Shown here piece after piece: positions 1 through 8,820 of a stretch of 64,000 nt of DNA. A program made the translations under genes and the position numbers. Source of the DNA: Haloferax elongans ATCC BAA-1513 (lineage in GTDB: Archaea > Halobacteriota > Halobacteria > Halobacteriales > Haloferacaceae); assembly GCF_000336755.1 (NCBI RefSeq), contig NZ_AOLK01000018.1, positions 101,523-165,522 on the forward strand, written 5' to 3'. The notes beneath the pieces were generated by a model that was given only the letters and a program-made list of their open reading frames with translations, was not told the origin of the DNA and did no database searches. Numbering within the stretch: the first letter of the stretch is position 1; the number at the start of each line of letters is the position of its first letter.

Positions 1-161
1 GTCACGAGCGCGACGGCGAGCGCGGAGAGTGCCTTCGAGAAGAGCACGTCTGCGTTCGGAATCGCGAAATCCGAAAGCGGCGTCGTCGCCCGTACAACTC
101 CCGCGAGGACAGCGGCTAGGAGACCTGCGACGAAGGCACCGAGACCCAGACGGCGAGACAT
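1..161 (-). CDS. N-terminus of a membrane protein, cut by window edge
   Basis: Read on the minus strand from ATG at 161, the frame stays open to the window edge (about 53 codons). It begins MSRRLGLGAFVAGLLAAVL, a short basic N-terminus followed by an Ala/Leu/Val-rich segment typical of a first transmembrane helix or uncleaved signal anchor. A second hydrophobic stretch starts near residue 43 and runs off the window. No family can be named from so little. It is transcribed away from the GerW-like gene region. The start rests only on the first in-frame ATG. Confidence 0.6.
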   Translation of the reverse strand, partial: MSRRLGLGAFVAGLLAAVLAGVVRATTPLSDFAIPNADVLFSKALSALAVALV

Positions 162-230
162 ACCGTCGCCGTCGGGTGGGTACATGAAAAAGATGTGGCC
201 GGACCACGGCTCCGAGAGCGCGTTTTGGCG

Positions 231-674
231 CTATCGCCGGAGCAGCCGACCGAGGAGGAGACCGAAGGCGACACCGACCGCGAGGATTTTGGCGAGTCGA
301 CCCCGGTCGGCAAATCTGACGAACTTCGTCTCGTCTTGGGTCACTTCGACGACGCCGAGTGGGGTGGCCTGTGCACCGCCGCCACCACCGAACCCTTCAC
401 CGCCTTCTGCGCCGGATTCGTCGGTTCCCGACCCACCGCCCATACCGACTCCGAACGCAACGCGCGCGACGGGGATGACCGTCTTCTCGCCCACGGTGAC
501 AGGGTCGCCGTAGACAGTTCGGGCGTCGGTTCGAACGATTGATTCGAGTGGCGAGAGCAGACGTCGGTGGGTCGTTTCGATGTCTATCTCGTGTGCACCG
601 GTCTCGGCTGGTGGTGCGTCGGCCTCGGTTGGCGGCACGTCGACTGTGCTCGGAATCCCTTCGTCGGAGTCCAT
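231..674 (-). CDS. GerW/YtfJ-family protein
   Basis: This 147-residue protein has the core of the GerW (YtfJ) sporulation-protein family: a region after residue 45 with VYGDPVTVGEKTVIPVARVA, then a glycine-rich loop (GVGMGGGSG and GFGGGGG) and PLGVVEV. The C-terminus has one hydrophobic helix (ILAVGVAFGLLLGRLLRR). The family occurs widely in non-sporulating haloarchaea and its role there is unknown. The first 40 residues are acidic and look disordered. A TATA-like taattatcc lies about 27 to 35 bases upstream, so the message is nearly leaderless from ATG 674. The family call is firm; the function is not. Confidence 0.8.
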   Translation of the reverse strand: MDSDEGIPSTVDVPPTEADAPPAETGAHEIDIETTHRRLLSPLESIVRTDARTVYGDPVTVGEKTVIPVARVAFGVGMGGGSGTDESGAEGGEGFGGGGGAQATPLGVVEVTQDETKFVRFADRGRLAKILAVGVAFGLLLGRLLRR

Positions 675-840
675 ACGATAACGTAGGTCGGCAATCCGGA
701 TAATTACCGCTGTGAGCCTCGTAAACCGAGCGTTTCGGAATTTCTGAGACTCGTTGGAAAAGGCACGTTCCGCAGAAAGTGTCAGTCGGTGGTCGACTAT
801 CTAATAAGAATTTAGTGTGTTTCTGAATTCCCTCTCGCAT

Positions 841-1047
841 ATGACATCCACAAGCAGTGGGGGAGTGGCCATTACATTCTGGACAGTTGCAGCAGCCACC
901 ATGCTCGTGGGGCTTGCGGTCGAGATTCCAGCGGCGCTATCCGGCAAGCCAAATTGGGCGTTGCTCGTCGCACTGGCTGCCGGTCTCGTCACTGTGGTAC
1001 TACACCGGTATCCACATCTCGACGTTGAATTGCTCGACCTGTCGTGA
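841..1047 (+). CDS. small two-helix membrane protein
   Basis: This 68-residue protein begins MTSTSSGGVAITFWTVAA. It has two hydrophobic segments (about 8-29 and 36-53) separated by a short loop, and an acidic tail. I do not recognise a family. An upstream GTG at 817 is in frame, but the ctaataagaa TATA-like element at 800-809 predicts transcription from about 830, which favours ATG 841. It stands alone between two minus-strand genes. It is probably an uncharacterised haloarchaeal inner-membrane protein. Confidence 0.55.
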   Translation: MTSTSSGGVAITFWTVAAATMLVGLAVEIPAALSGKPNWALLVALAAGLVTVVLHRYPHLDVELLDLS

Positions 1048-1161
1048 TACGCTGCACGCGACACTGCGTGGTATCTCACTCGTACTGACCTGTTTCGCCA
1101 AAGCGTCGCTGGCGAGAGTGATTTCGACGGGGCCAGAGGTTCGGAAAAGCAGGCTTCCAGC

Positions 1162-2652
1162 TCAGTTCCGAATGTGAAGGTCCGTCAGGTCGGCGAGACG
1201 GGCCGCGACATCGTCGCCGAGGCCATCGCGAGTGACGCGCCACTCCCAGTTGCCGTCCTGCGTGCCGGGCGTGTTGAACCGGGCGTGTGAGTCGAGGCCG
1301 AGGAGGTCCTGCATCGTCGTAAACGCGAGGACGGACGCCGAGTTCCAGACGGCGTCGATAATCGACCACTCGATTTTCGAGCCGTCGGCACCGATATTGT
1401 AGTGCAGACAGTCGCGGGTGTGGTCGTCGAGAGACTGGTAGTAGCCGACGAAGGTGTCGGTGTCGTGTGTCGATGTGTAGGCGACCGAGTTTTCGGGGTA
1501 GTGCATCGGTTGGTACATGTCGCCTTCGCGGCACCAGTCGGCGTACTGCGGGACGCGCATGCCGGGGAAGGCAAAGCGGTCGCGGAGGTCCACGAGCGAG
1601 GGGTCGAGGAAGCCGAGGTCTTCGACGATAAAGGGGAGTTCGCCGAGTTCGCGGTCGACCACCTCGAAGAAGTCGTGGCCGGGGGCGTCTCGCCACTCGC
1701 CGTCTGCGGGGTCGTCCGAGTCGGCGTCGATAGCCCAGTACTCGTCGAAGCCTTTGAAGTGGTCGATGCGGGTCACGTCGACGAGGTCGAACAGGCGACG
1801 AAGGCGGTCGAGCCACCAGCCGTAGCCGTTCTCACGGAGATAGTCCCAGTCGTAGAGGGGGTTGCCCCAGCGCTGGCCCGAATCGTTCGGATTCGGCGGG
1901 ACGCCCGCAACGACGGCCGGTTCGTGGTCGTCGTTCAGGTCGAACGCTTCCGGGGCGGCCCACACGTCTGCACTGTCGAGCGCGACGTAGATTGGGAGGT
2001 CGCCGACGAGCGTGACGCCCTGCTTGTCGGCGTAGGCGGCGAGGTCGTGCCACTGTTCGTCGAAGCAAAACTGGACGAACTTGCGGTAGCGAATCTCGGC
2101 GGCGTGTTCGTCACGGGCGCGTTCGAGCGCGTCTGAGTCGCGGGTTTTCAGTTCCTCGGGCCAGTCTATCCACGCGCCTTCGAACTCGTTTTTCAACGCT
2201 GCGAAGAGGGCGTAGTCGTCGAGCCATCCGGCTTCGCACTCGCAGAAGTCCTCGAACGCAGCGTGGTCGTCTTCGGACGCTTCCGCCTCGAATCGGTCGA
2301 AGGCGGCCCGAAGGCGCGAGCGTTTGTAGTTGCCGACGCGTTCGTACTCGACGGCGTGGTCGTCGAAGTCGGGAACGGGTTCGAGGTCGTCGTCGGTCAG
2401 CCAACCACGGGGTTCGAGGTCCGTAAGGTCGATGAGAAGTGGGTTTCCGGCGAACGACGACGAGGACTGATAGGGTGAGTTCGCGTGCGCGGGCGAGGTC
2501 GGCCCAAGGGGACAGAATTGCCACATCGACTGCTCGGCGTCCGCGAGGAAGTCGACGAACTCGCGGGCACCGTCTCCGAGGTCACCGATGCCGTGTGCGC
2601 CGGGCAGCGAAGTGACGTGCATGAAGACGCCGCTCTGTCGGGTGAATCGCAT
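1162..2652 (-). CDS. malQ: 4-alpha-glucanotransferase (amylomaltase)
   Basis: MalQ moves maltosyl and maltodextrinyl groups between alpha-1,4-glucans in the cytosol, which lets the cell use maltose and short dextrins. The 496-residue length fits GH77. The start RQSGVFMHVTSLPGAHGIGD is the usual MalQ opening. NSPYQSSSSFAGNPLLIDL follows near residue 60, and the catalytic-region motifs VTRIDHFKGF, IVEDLG and ENSVAYTSTHDTDT are present. It is monocistronic and divergent from thrS. A perfect inverted repeat lies six bases before the start and may control it. The other alpha-glucan genes are about 36 kb away. Confidence 0.95.
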   Translation of the reverse strand: MRFTRQSGVFMHVTSLPGAHGIGDLGDGAREFVDFLADAEQSMWQFCPLGPTSPAHANSPYQSSSSFAGNPLLIDLTDLEPRGWLTDDDLEPVPDFDDHAVEYERVGNYKRSRLRAAFDRFEAEASEDDHAAFEDFCECEAGWLDDYALFAALKNEFEGAWIDWPEELKTRDSDALERARDEHAAEIRYRKFVQFCFDEQWHDLAAYADKQGVTLVGDLPIYVALDSADVWAAPEAFDLNDDHEPAVVAGVPPNPNDSGQRWGNPLYDWDYLRENGYGWWLDRLRRLFDLVDVTRIDHFKGFDEYWAIDADSDDPADGEWRDAPGHDFFEVVDRELGELPFIVEDLGFLDPSLVDLRDRFAFPGMRVPQYADWCREGDMYQPMHYPENSVAYTSTHDTDTFVGYYQSLDDHTRDCLHYNIGADGSKIEWSIIDAVWNSASVLAFTTMQDLLGLDSHARFNTPGTQDGNWEWRVTRDGLGDDVAARLADLTDLHIRN

Positions 2653-2657
2653 ACCAA

Positions 2658-2672
2658 TTGCACGGGGTGCAA
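2658..2672. promoter_or_regulatory. perfect inverted repeat before malQ
   Basis: TTGCAC-GGG-GTGCAA is a perfect 6+6 palindrome just upstream of the malQ start codon, overlapping the expected transcription start or a short leader. It could be an operator or an RNA hairpin hiding the start. No match to a named haloarchaeal sugar regulator is claimed. Confidence 0.4.
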
Positions 2673-2812
2673 CCCAGTTGGTCCTTTGGGTCGGGACAGG
2701 TCATTCACACGTTCCAATATTCGGTACCAAATAGCACGGATTCGGCCGCGTAAGCGCGTTTCGCGCGCCCGTCTCAACAACACTTATTCTCCCCCGTCGG
2801 TTTCGTGCGCGT

Positions 2813-4744
2813 ATGAGTGATATCGCTGTCATCCTCCCAGACGGAACGGAACTCTCCGTCGAGGAGGGTGCGACGGTGCGAGACGCCGCGTTCGAAATCG
2901 GCCCCGGCCTCGGCAAGGACACCGTAGCCGGCGTCGTCGATGGTGACCTCGTGGACAAGGAGACGCCGCTCCACGACGGCGCGAATCTCGTCATCGTCAC
3001 CGACCAGTCTGATGAGTATCTCGACGTGCTTCGCCACTCTGCGGCCCACGTCTTCGCACAGGCACTCCAGCGGCTCTACTCCGAGGCCAAACTGACCATC
3101 GGCCCGTGGACGGACGACGGCTTCTACTACGACGTGACGAACGTCGACCTCGAAAAGGAGGACCTCGAAGCCATCGAAGACGAGATGCGGAACATCATCG
3201 AAGAAGGCCTCGACATCGAGCGCACCCTTATCGACCGCGAGGAAGCACTCGAAAAGTACGCCGACAACCCCTACAAGCGCGACATCCTCGAAACCGAGGC
3301 CGCCGGGGACGACGAACTCTCGTTCTACGAACAGGGCGAGTTCGAAGACCTATGTAAGGGTCCGCACGTCGAATCGACGGGCGAAATCGGTGCTGTCAAG
3401 CTTCTCAACATCTCCGCGGCCTACTGGCGCGGCGACGAAGAAAACGACACCCTGACGCGCGTCTACGGGACGGCTTTCGAGTCCGAATCCGACCTCGAAG
3501 AGTTCCTCGAAATGCGCGCCGAGGCCGAAGAGCGCGACCACCGCAAACTCGGACAGGAACTCGATCTGTTCTCGATTCCGAGCGTCACGGGGCCGGGCCT
3601 GCCGCTGTATCACCCCAACGGGAAGAAGGTCCTCGACGCGCTGGAAAACTACGGCCGCGACCTGAACGACGACTACGGCTACGACTACGTCGAGACGCCA
3701 CACCTCTTCCGGACGGAACTGTGGAAGCAGTCGGGCCACTACGACAACTACCAGGACGACATGTTCCTCCTCGACGTGAACGACGAGGAATACGGCCTGA
3801 AGCCGATGAACTGCCCGGGTCACGCGACCATCTTCAAGCAGGGGAGTTGGAGTTACCGCGACCTGCCGGTTCGCTACGCAGAAAACGGGAAGGTCTACCG
3901 GAAAGAGCAGCGCGGCGAACTCTCCGGGCTCTCGCGCGTCTGGGCGTTCACCATCGACGACGGCCACCTGTTCGTCCGCCCCGACCAAATCGAACAGGAA
4001 GTCGAGGACATCATGGACATCATCCTCGAAGTCCTCGAAACGTTCGACCTCGACTACGAAGTCGCGCTCGCGACGCGCCCCGAGAAGTCCGTCGGCTCCG
4101 ACGAAATCTGGGAACAAGCAGAATCCCAGCTCAGGTCCGTCCTCGACGCCTCCAAGATGGACTACGTCGTCGAATCCGGTGACGGTGCCTTCTACGGCCC
4201 GAAAATCGACTTCGCGTTCGAAGACGCCCTCGGCCGCAAGTGGGACGGCCCGACGGTCCAACTCGACTTCAACATGCCCGAGCGGTTCGAACTGTCGTAC
4301 ACGGGCGAGGACAACGAAGAACACCGCCCGGTGATGATTCACCGCGCCCTCTACGGCTCCTTCGAGCGCTTCTTCATGGTCCTCATCGAGCACTACAACG
4401 GCAAGTTCCCCTTCTGGCTCGCCCCCGAGCAGGTCCGTATCCTGCCTATCTCGGACGACCAAATCGGCTACGCGAAGAAGCTCAAGCACGAACTCGGCGA
4501 CTTCCGCGCCACCATCGAAGACCGCTCGTGGACGCTCGGCCGGAAGATTCGCGAGGCGCAGACCGACCGCGTCCCGTATATGGTCATCGTCGGCGGCAAC
4601 GAGGAAGAAGCCGGAACCATCTCCGTGCGTGACCGCAAGGAACGCGAGGAACAGGACGTGACCGTGGAGGAATTCCGCGACCACCTCGAAGGCGAAGCAG
4701 CCGAAAAGCGCCCCGAGCCTGACTTCCTCGCCGACGAGGAATAG
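2813..4744 (+). CDS. thrS: threonyl-tRNA synthetase, bacterial-type
   Basis: This enzyme charges tRNA-Thr in the cytosol. The 643 residues give the full bacterial-type layout: TGS domain (1-62), editing domain with zinc motif HSAAH (75-79) and CKGPH, then the class II catalytic core with PMNCPGH and [18 protein letters not shown], and an anticodon-binding domain near the end ([10 protein letters not shown] onward). The archaeal-type editing domain found in many other archaea is absent, so the gene was probably acquired from bacteria by an ancestor. A TATA-like cacttattc ends about 25 bases before ATG 2813, so the message is probably leaderless. Confidence 0.97.
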   Translation: MSDIAVILPDGTELSVEEGATVRDAAFEIGPGLGKDTVAGVVDGDLVDKETPLHDGANLVIVTDQSDEYLDVLRHSAAHVFAQALQRLYSEAKLTIGPWTDDGFYYDVTNVDLEKEDLEAIEDEMRNIIEEGLDIERTLIDREEALEKYADNPYKRDILETEAAGDDELSFYEQGEFEDLCKGPHVESTGEIGAVKLLNISAAYWRGDEENDTLTRVYGTAFESESDLEEFLEMRAEAEERDHRKLGQELDLFSIPSVTGPGLPLYHPNGKKVLDALENYGRDLNDDYGYDYVETPHLFRTELWKQSGHYDNYQDDMFLLDVNDEEYGLKPMNCPGHATIFKQGSWSYRDLPVRYAENGKVYRKEQRGELSGLSRVWAFTIDDGHLFVRPDQIEQEVEDIMDIILEVLETFDLDYEVALATRPEKSVGSDEIWEQAESQLRSVLDASKMDYVVESGDGAFYGPKIDFAFEDALGRKWDGPTVQLDFNMPERFELSYTGEDNEEHRPVMIHRALYGSFERFFMVLIEHYNGKFPFWLAPEQVRILPISDDQIGYAKKLKHELGDFRATIEDRSWTLGRKIREAQTDRVPYMVIVGGNEEEAGTISVRDRKEREEQDVTVEEFRDHLEGEAAEKRPEPDFLADEE

Positions 4745-4775
4745 GCACGGCGACTCTCACCTCTAGCGCTGGTTT

Positions 4776-6209
4776 TTAGGCGGTTACTCGGGGGTGTTCG
4801 CCCTGTGCAGCCGCCCCGAGTTCCCGTCTGACGGTCTGTTGGAACTCGTCGCCGCGAATCAACTTCGAGAGGACGCCGAAGTGGCCACAGTTCCACTGGC
4901 GTCGGTTCTGCGTCGGCACGCCCCACTCGTCGAGGAGGATGCGCGCCGTCCGCGACGGGGCCATCTCGTCTCGGGTGCCGATATACGAGAAGATACGTTC
5001 GGGAGCGATTGCTGGCTCTTTCGGCGGATTGAGAAGCGGTGCAAACTCGTGAAGCGTCTCGCCGGTCCAGCCGGCGGCGTCGAGGACGGTATCGATGCCG
5101 AGGAGCTTCGTGAGTTCGCCCGAAAGGAGGGTCTGGTCGACTGCACCCGGCATTCCAACGGGGAACAGCAGGTCCGGTCGCATCGACTCCGGCCAGTCGT
5201 CACAGCGACCGCCGACGTGGAGGGCGGTTATCCCACCCAAACTGACGCCACCGACACCGACAGCGGGTGCGCCCTCGGTTCGCGCCCAATCGACGAGGAC
5301 GCCGGTTTCGAGCGCCGCGGCCGAGTAGAGCGTGAACAACCCAACGGGTGCGCGAGCGATGTACGGTTCGCCGCTGTAGTATCCCGAGAGTTCGCGCCAG
5401 CCGTGCCACGGTGCATCCGGGAGGATGACGCGGAATCCCTCCGGAGCGAGCGTCCGTCCGAGGTACTCCTCTTCGGGCCAGTAGACGAGTTGGTCGTCGA
5501 ACATCCCCCAGCCGGAGTGGAAGATGAGCGTCGGCAGGTCGCCGTCTGCGTCGTCCGGTTCGTACACCCGCGCAGTCGCCTTGTCGCCGAGGTGCGGCGA
5601 TGGCGACGTGAACCTGAGAAGGTACTCGACAGTGTCCGGTCCGCGAACGGTCGCAGAGCGTTCGACCCGGGGGAACTCCTCTGTCACCCGCGCTTCAGCG
5701 AAGCCGTAGAGACGCTCCGGCTCGGCAAGTTCGTGGTGCCATCGAACCTTCGCAGCCTCCGGGTCTGGCGTCTCGAACTTGACCGGCGGCACGAAGTGGT
5801 CTTTCGAAAGGAACCCGAAGACGTCACTCGGTTTCGCACGCTGTTGTGAGATTTCGCGGCGTTCACGTTCGATAGCGACACGCTCGTCTGGGAGTGACTC
5901 GTAGTCTCCCCAGAAGACGCTGTTCCAGCGTTCCATAGTCTCGTCGTAGGCGTCCCGAATACGGGCGTACTCGGCGAGTGCGCGCTCGATTCTGTCGTGG
6001 AGGTGCGGTGCAGGTGGGGCATCGATCTCTCGGAGGAAGGCATCCGGCCCCGCGCTGAGTGCGACGTCGGCGGCAGCGCGGGCGCGGACGACACTAAATT
6101 CGCGCGGCAGCGTCCGCGTCTTGAGCGCCTCGAAGGGGCGAGACGTGAATAATCGCCCAGCGGGAGAGGTCAGCAGTCGATGCACCGCGGACGTTTCGAG
6201 GTGGTCCAT
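4776..6209 (-). CDS. alpha/beta hydrolase of unknown substrate
   Basis: This is a 477-residue alpha/beta hydrolase fold protein. The C-terminal half has the nucleophile elbow GVSLGG and a late histidine in CGHFGVL. LIFHSGWGMFDDQLVYWPEEE and VILPDAPWHGWR look like the oxyanion-side strands. The first 200 residues are alpha-helical and not recognised. A carboxylesterase or acyl-hydrolase role is likely, but the substrate is unknown. ATG 6209 is preferred over an in-frame GTG at 6230 because a TATA-like cattaac sits the right distance before it. The gene converges with thrS. Confidence 0.75.
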   Translation of the reverse strand: MDHLETSAVHRLLTSPAGRLFTSRPFEALKTRTLPREFSVVRARAAADVALSAGPDAFLREIDAPPAPHLHDRIERALAEYARIRDAYDETMERWNSVFWGDYESLPDERVAIERERREISQQRAKPSDVFGFLSKDHFVPPVKFETPDPEAAKVRWHHELAEPERLYGFAEARVTEEFPRVERSATVRGPDTVEYLLRFTSPSPHLGDKATARVYEPDDADGDLPTLIFHSGWGMFDDQLVYWPEEEYLGRTLAPEGFRVILPDAPWHGWRELSGYYSGEPYIARAPVGLFTLYSAAALETGVLVDWARTEGAPAVGVGGVSLGGITALHVGGRCDDWPESMRPDLLFPVGMPGAVDQTLLSGELTKLLGIDTVLDAAGWTGETLHEFAPLLNPPKEPAIAPERIFSYIGTRDEMAPSRTARILLDEWGVPTQNRRQWNCGHFGVLSKLIRGDEFQQTVRRELGAAAQGEHPRVTA

Positions 6210-6343
6210 GGGTTGTGATACGCGTGACACGTTAATGACCCTAGGCCCGTGTTGTCACAAGGCGAGAACTGGACGGAAAACGAAGTAGCGTCGTTCAGAT
6301 GGATGTCAGCCAAGCGTCTGAAAACGACACGAGAGGGAAAAAT

Positions 6344-6988
6344 TCAGAGTTTGACCGGGTCGCCGTCGTCTCTGCTCGCTAACTGTTGGGGCATGTTCAG
6401 AATCACAGGTGTCGTGCCGCCGTTTCGACTCGTTACTTCGAGCGTGAGTTGGTCACCCGTCGAGAGCCCCTTGTCGTCTGCTGCGCCGTTAGTTCCGGTT
6501 TCGACGTCTGAGGCGGCGATTGTGATGGTGTAGCGGTCACCCATCGTGTTCAACACACCGAAGGTGCCATCGTCGGCAGTCACTTTCTCGATTGCGAACT
6601 CGTTCGCGTCCGGGGTTTGTGGAGTCCCGTCGTCACCCCCGGTCGTGCTCTGATTCGTCAGCGTCTGAACCGACGTAGTGCTGATATACTTAATCGTCGT
6701 GGTGTTGAGGTCTACGCTTCCAGACCCCGCAGCGAGTCGGAGATTCATCTTGATATCCTTGATGTTGTTTGCAGTCCCGACCACGCCGTGTGCGTTGAGC
6801 ACCTCGACTCGGTTTGTTATCTTGTTCACACTCTGCTGTCCGGCATCTTCCGCAGTCGCTTGCAGGAACCCGGCAGTGTTCACGAGAACACCCGCCGCGA
6901 TTGCAGCGACCAAAACCATCGCGATGAACACGATGAGTGTCCCGATACCGACTTGACCACGGCCGTCGTTGCGAAGTGATTCGAACAT
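6344..6988 (-). CDS. archaellin (archaeal flagellin), solitary
   Basis: The product is a major filament subunit of the archaellum. The 214-residue protein has a class III signal peptide: MFESLRNDGRG, predicted PibD cut after Gly11, then QVGIGTLIVFIAMVLVAAI, the near-invariant assembly helix. The C-terminal domain is beta-rich and threonine-rich. It has N-glycosylation sequons NTT and NQS, and glycosylation is known for haloarchaeal archaellins. No fla assembly genes (flaD-J) or second archaellin lie nearby, so this copy is separate from any operon. An upstream in-frame codon would add 24 residues and spoil the signal peptide, so ATG 6988 is chosen. It could instead be an archaellin-like pilin, but length and the helix favour archaellin. 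Confidence 0.88.
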   Translation of the reverse strand: MFESLRNDGRGQVGIGTLIVFIAMVLVAAIAAGVLVNTAGFLQATAEDAGQQSVNKITNRVEVLNAHGVVGTANNIKDIKMNLRLAAGSGSVDLNTTTIKYISTTSVQTLTNQSTTGGDDGTPQTPDANEFAIEKVTADDGTFGVLNTMGDRYTITIAASDVETGTNGAADDKGLSTGDQLTLEVTSRNGGTTPVILNMPQQLASRDDGDPVKL

Positions 6989-7277
6989 GTGTTGTGAATC
7001 GTTTGGTCGGTCCCTCATCCTCTTGGCAGAATGAAAGAGACAGTGGCGCTTACAATACAATCGAGTAACATAATTCTAGGGAATTCAGAATCAATAACGA
7101 TAATGTAATACTCATAACTCAACCACCATAGAACCGCATCCAAACACCATCTACTGTGGTTTAGCACAAATACACTATCATCTGCTATCGCTTTCTAGAA
7201 TAAGAATCGAGAATAGGGCGTGCGATAGCAACAGAAGAATGTTATATTTATAACTAGTTTGCTACTAGGTACCGACC
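6989..7277. other. AT-rich intergenic region with divergent promoters
   Basis: This 289-base AT-rich stretch separates the divergent archaellin and isomerase genes. A strong TATA element (ttatatttataa) near 7240-7252 serves the plus-strand gene. An 8-base inverted pair GCTATCGC/GCGATAGC (about 7182-7189 and 7222-7229) and a short CTAG-N7-CTAG element lie between. No coding potential is seen. Confidence 0.5.
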
Positions 7278-8081
7278 ATGTCCGTCCGACAAGGGTTCCT
7301 CGTCTCGTGGGCAGACTCGCCCGAAGAGTATCGACCAGTGTTCGAAGACGCTGCTGCGGCCGGTTTCGACTACGTCGAACTCAATATGGAAGGAGCGTTC
7401 CACCGAACTCGAATCGACCCCACGTCGGTCCGTGAGGCCGCAGCGGCGAACAATCTGGACCTCACGGTCCACCTCCCGTACCGGTTCGACATGTGTTCGC
7501 CCCACGAGCACGTTCGCGACGGGGCGTGTCGGGAGTTGGAGGCGGCGATAGATGTAGCGGTTGAGATGGGCGCAGAGAAGGGCGTCATCCACGCTGACTC
7601 CCTAGCGAGACCGGGTCGAATCGGGGAAGAACCGATTCGGGAGGGAATCCGAAACACGGTCCGCCGAATGACAGACTACGGTGCCGAGCGAGGGTTCGAA
7701 GTCGTCACCGAGAATCTGAAGGGGCTCGTCGATGCGGCCGAACTCCCAGAACTCCTTGCGGACGCCCACCCCGAAGCCAAGATGTGTCTCGATACGGGCC
7801 ACGCATTCGTAACGGGGGTCGACGGGGGCGAGCAAGCCGAGCTGCTACGCGACCACGGCGACCGAATCACCCACATCCACCTGAACGACACCCGAATCGA
7901 ATCGGACGACGAGCACTTGCCTGTCGGACTGGGACGGGTCGATTTCGAACCGCTCGCTGCCGCACTCGTCGACACCGACTGGACGGGAACCTGTACGCAT
8001 GAGGTGTTCACCTTCAACTACTCGCGAGTCCACCGCGGGAATGGAAAACCGTACTTCGACGAGTTGCTGGCGAGGGACTGA
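7278..8081 (+). CDS. sugar phosphate isomerase/epimerase family protein
   Basis: This 267-residue AP-endonuclease-2/xylose-isomerase-like TIM barrel has the family's metal-ligand pattern: DYVELNME (strand 2), VIHAD, VVTEN (Glu ligand), MCLDTGHAF (Asp, His), ITHIHLNDT (His, Asp) and CTHEVF (last Glu). These proteins isomerise or epimerise ketoses or act on inositol derivatives. The substrate cannot be inferred. The start is set by a strong TATA element about 30 bases upstream. It is monocistronic. Confidence 0.85.
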   Translation: MSVRQGFLVSWADSPEEYRPVFEDAAAAGFDYVELNMEGAFHRTRIDPTSVREAAAANNLDLTVHLPYRFDMCSPHEHVRDGACRELEAAIDVAVEMGAEKGVIHADSLARPGRIGEEPIREGIRNTVRRMTDYGAERGFEVVTENLKGLVDAAELPELLADAHPEAKMCLDTGHAFVTGVDGGEQAELLRDHGDRITHIHLNDTRIESDDEHLPVGLGRVDFEPLAAALVDTDWTGTCTHEVFTFNYSRVHRGNGKPYFDELLARD

Positions 8082-8263
8082 CTCGAAGGAGTGTGCGCTG
8101 CGAGAGCGGCGGTGAAACCGTCGACGTGCTATTTCTCGGATAATTGGGGACCGGATAGCATCAACTGTGAATTTGCACGAAGACTAATAGATGAACTTAT
8201 TATCGCTATATCAAATGGTGCTGGCGTCACCTGAAAACGACGAACAGTACCACTGCAACAATC

Positions 8264-8772
8264 TCACTCCTCGAACCGCCAGCGTGTCGCGTCCGTCGGG
8301 AAGTCAGCCCACGCCAGCACGCGCTGTGGGCGAACTCGAAACACGGGCGTACCGTGACGAACGTCGTACTTCGCTTCGTACGCGTCGTCGATTCGGGTGA
8401 GTGTCTTTTCGGTGGCTGTCTCAGTGTCGGTTCGTTCCGCGCCGAGTCGCTCGGCGACACCTTCGAGAATGACGACCTCGGTTCCGCTTTCGGTGTGAAC
8501 CGTGAGCCTCGGGTTCGTGTCGAGGTTTCGGACCCACCGTGTCTGCTCACCACCGCCGCAGTGGAACGCGCCGTCGACCCAGACGCCCCACACTGGGCGT
8601 GCGTGTGGACGCCCGTCCGGCCGCGTCGTCGATACCAAAACACCCGCTCGCGGTCGAACGTCTGCTCGACTGTCGACCACTCGATGAGGCCCGACTCCCG
8701 CTTTGGAATCCCGTAACTTGGCTCTGTCACCGGCCGGTCACGTATCGGTGTGCGCGTTGGCTCGTCAGTCAT
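8264..8772 (-). pseudogene. pyridoxamine 5'-phosphate oxidase-like flavin protein, frameshifted
   Basis: The gene is split over two frames. From ATG 8772 one frame reads MTDEPTRTPIRDRPVTEPSY to ERVFW, where the family expects a strand such as YWLST. The other frame then resumes as VSTTRPDGRPHARPVWGVWV and runs to a natural end WRFEE. One missing base near 8635 (ttttggta where ttttgggta would restore the frame) explains both halves. Restored length is about 169 residues, normal for F420- or FMN-binding PPOX split-barrel proteins. The downstream part alone (ATG 8680) would lack strand 1. It is either a true pseudogene or a sequencing error. No slippery site for programmed frameshifting is evident. 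Confidence 0.75.
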
Positions 8773-8820
8773 GCACACCGTACGGCAGGAGAAGAATTAA
8801 CTACGAAGTCAGGGCCAGAC

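Noticed and set aside
1402..2136. Long plus-strand frame opposite malQ
   Set aside because: It mirrors malQ in the complementary frame; GC-rich haloarchaeal genes give long open antisense frames and it has no family features.
3350..4684. 444-codon frame opposite thrS
   Set aside because: Antisense shadow: the sequence is Val/Asp/Phe-rich noise with no motif, and thrS is certain.
8631..8641. Programmed -1 frameshift in the PPOX gene
   Set aside because: There is no slippery heptamer in the right frame and no downstream structure was noted; a base loss explains it more simply.
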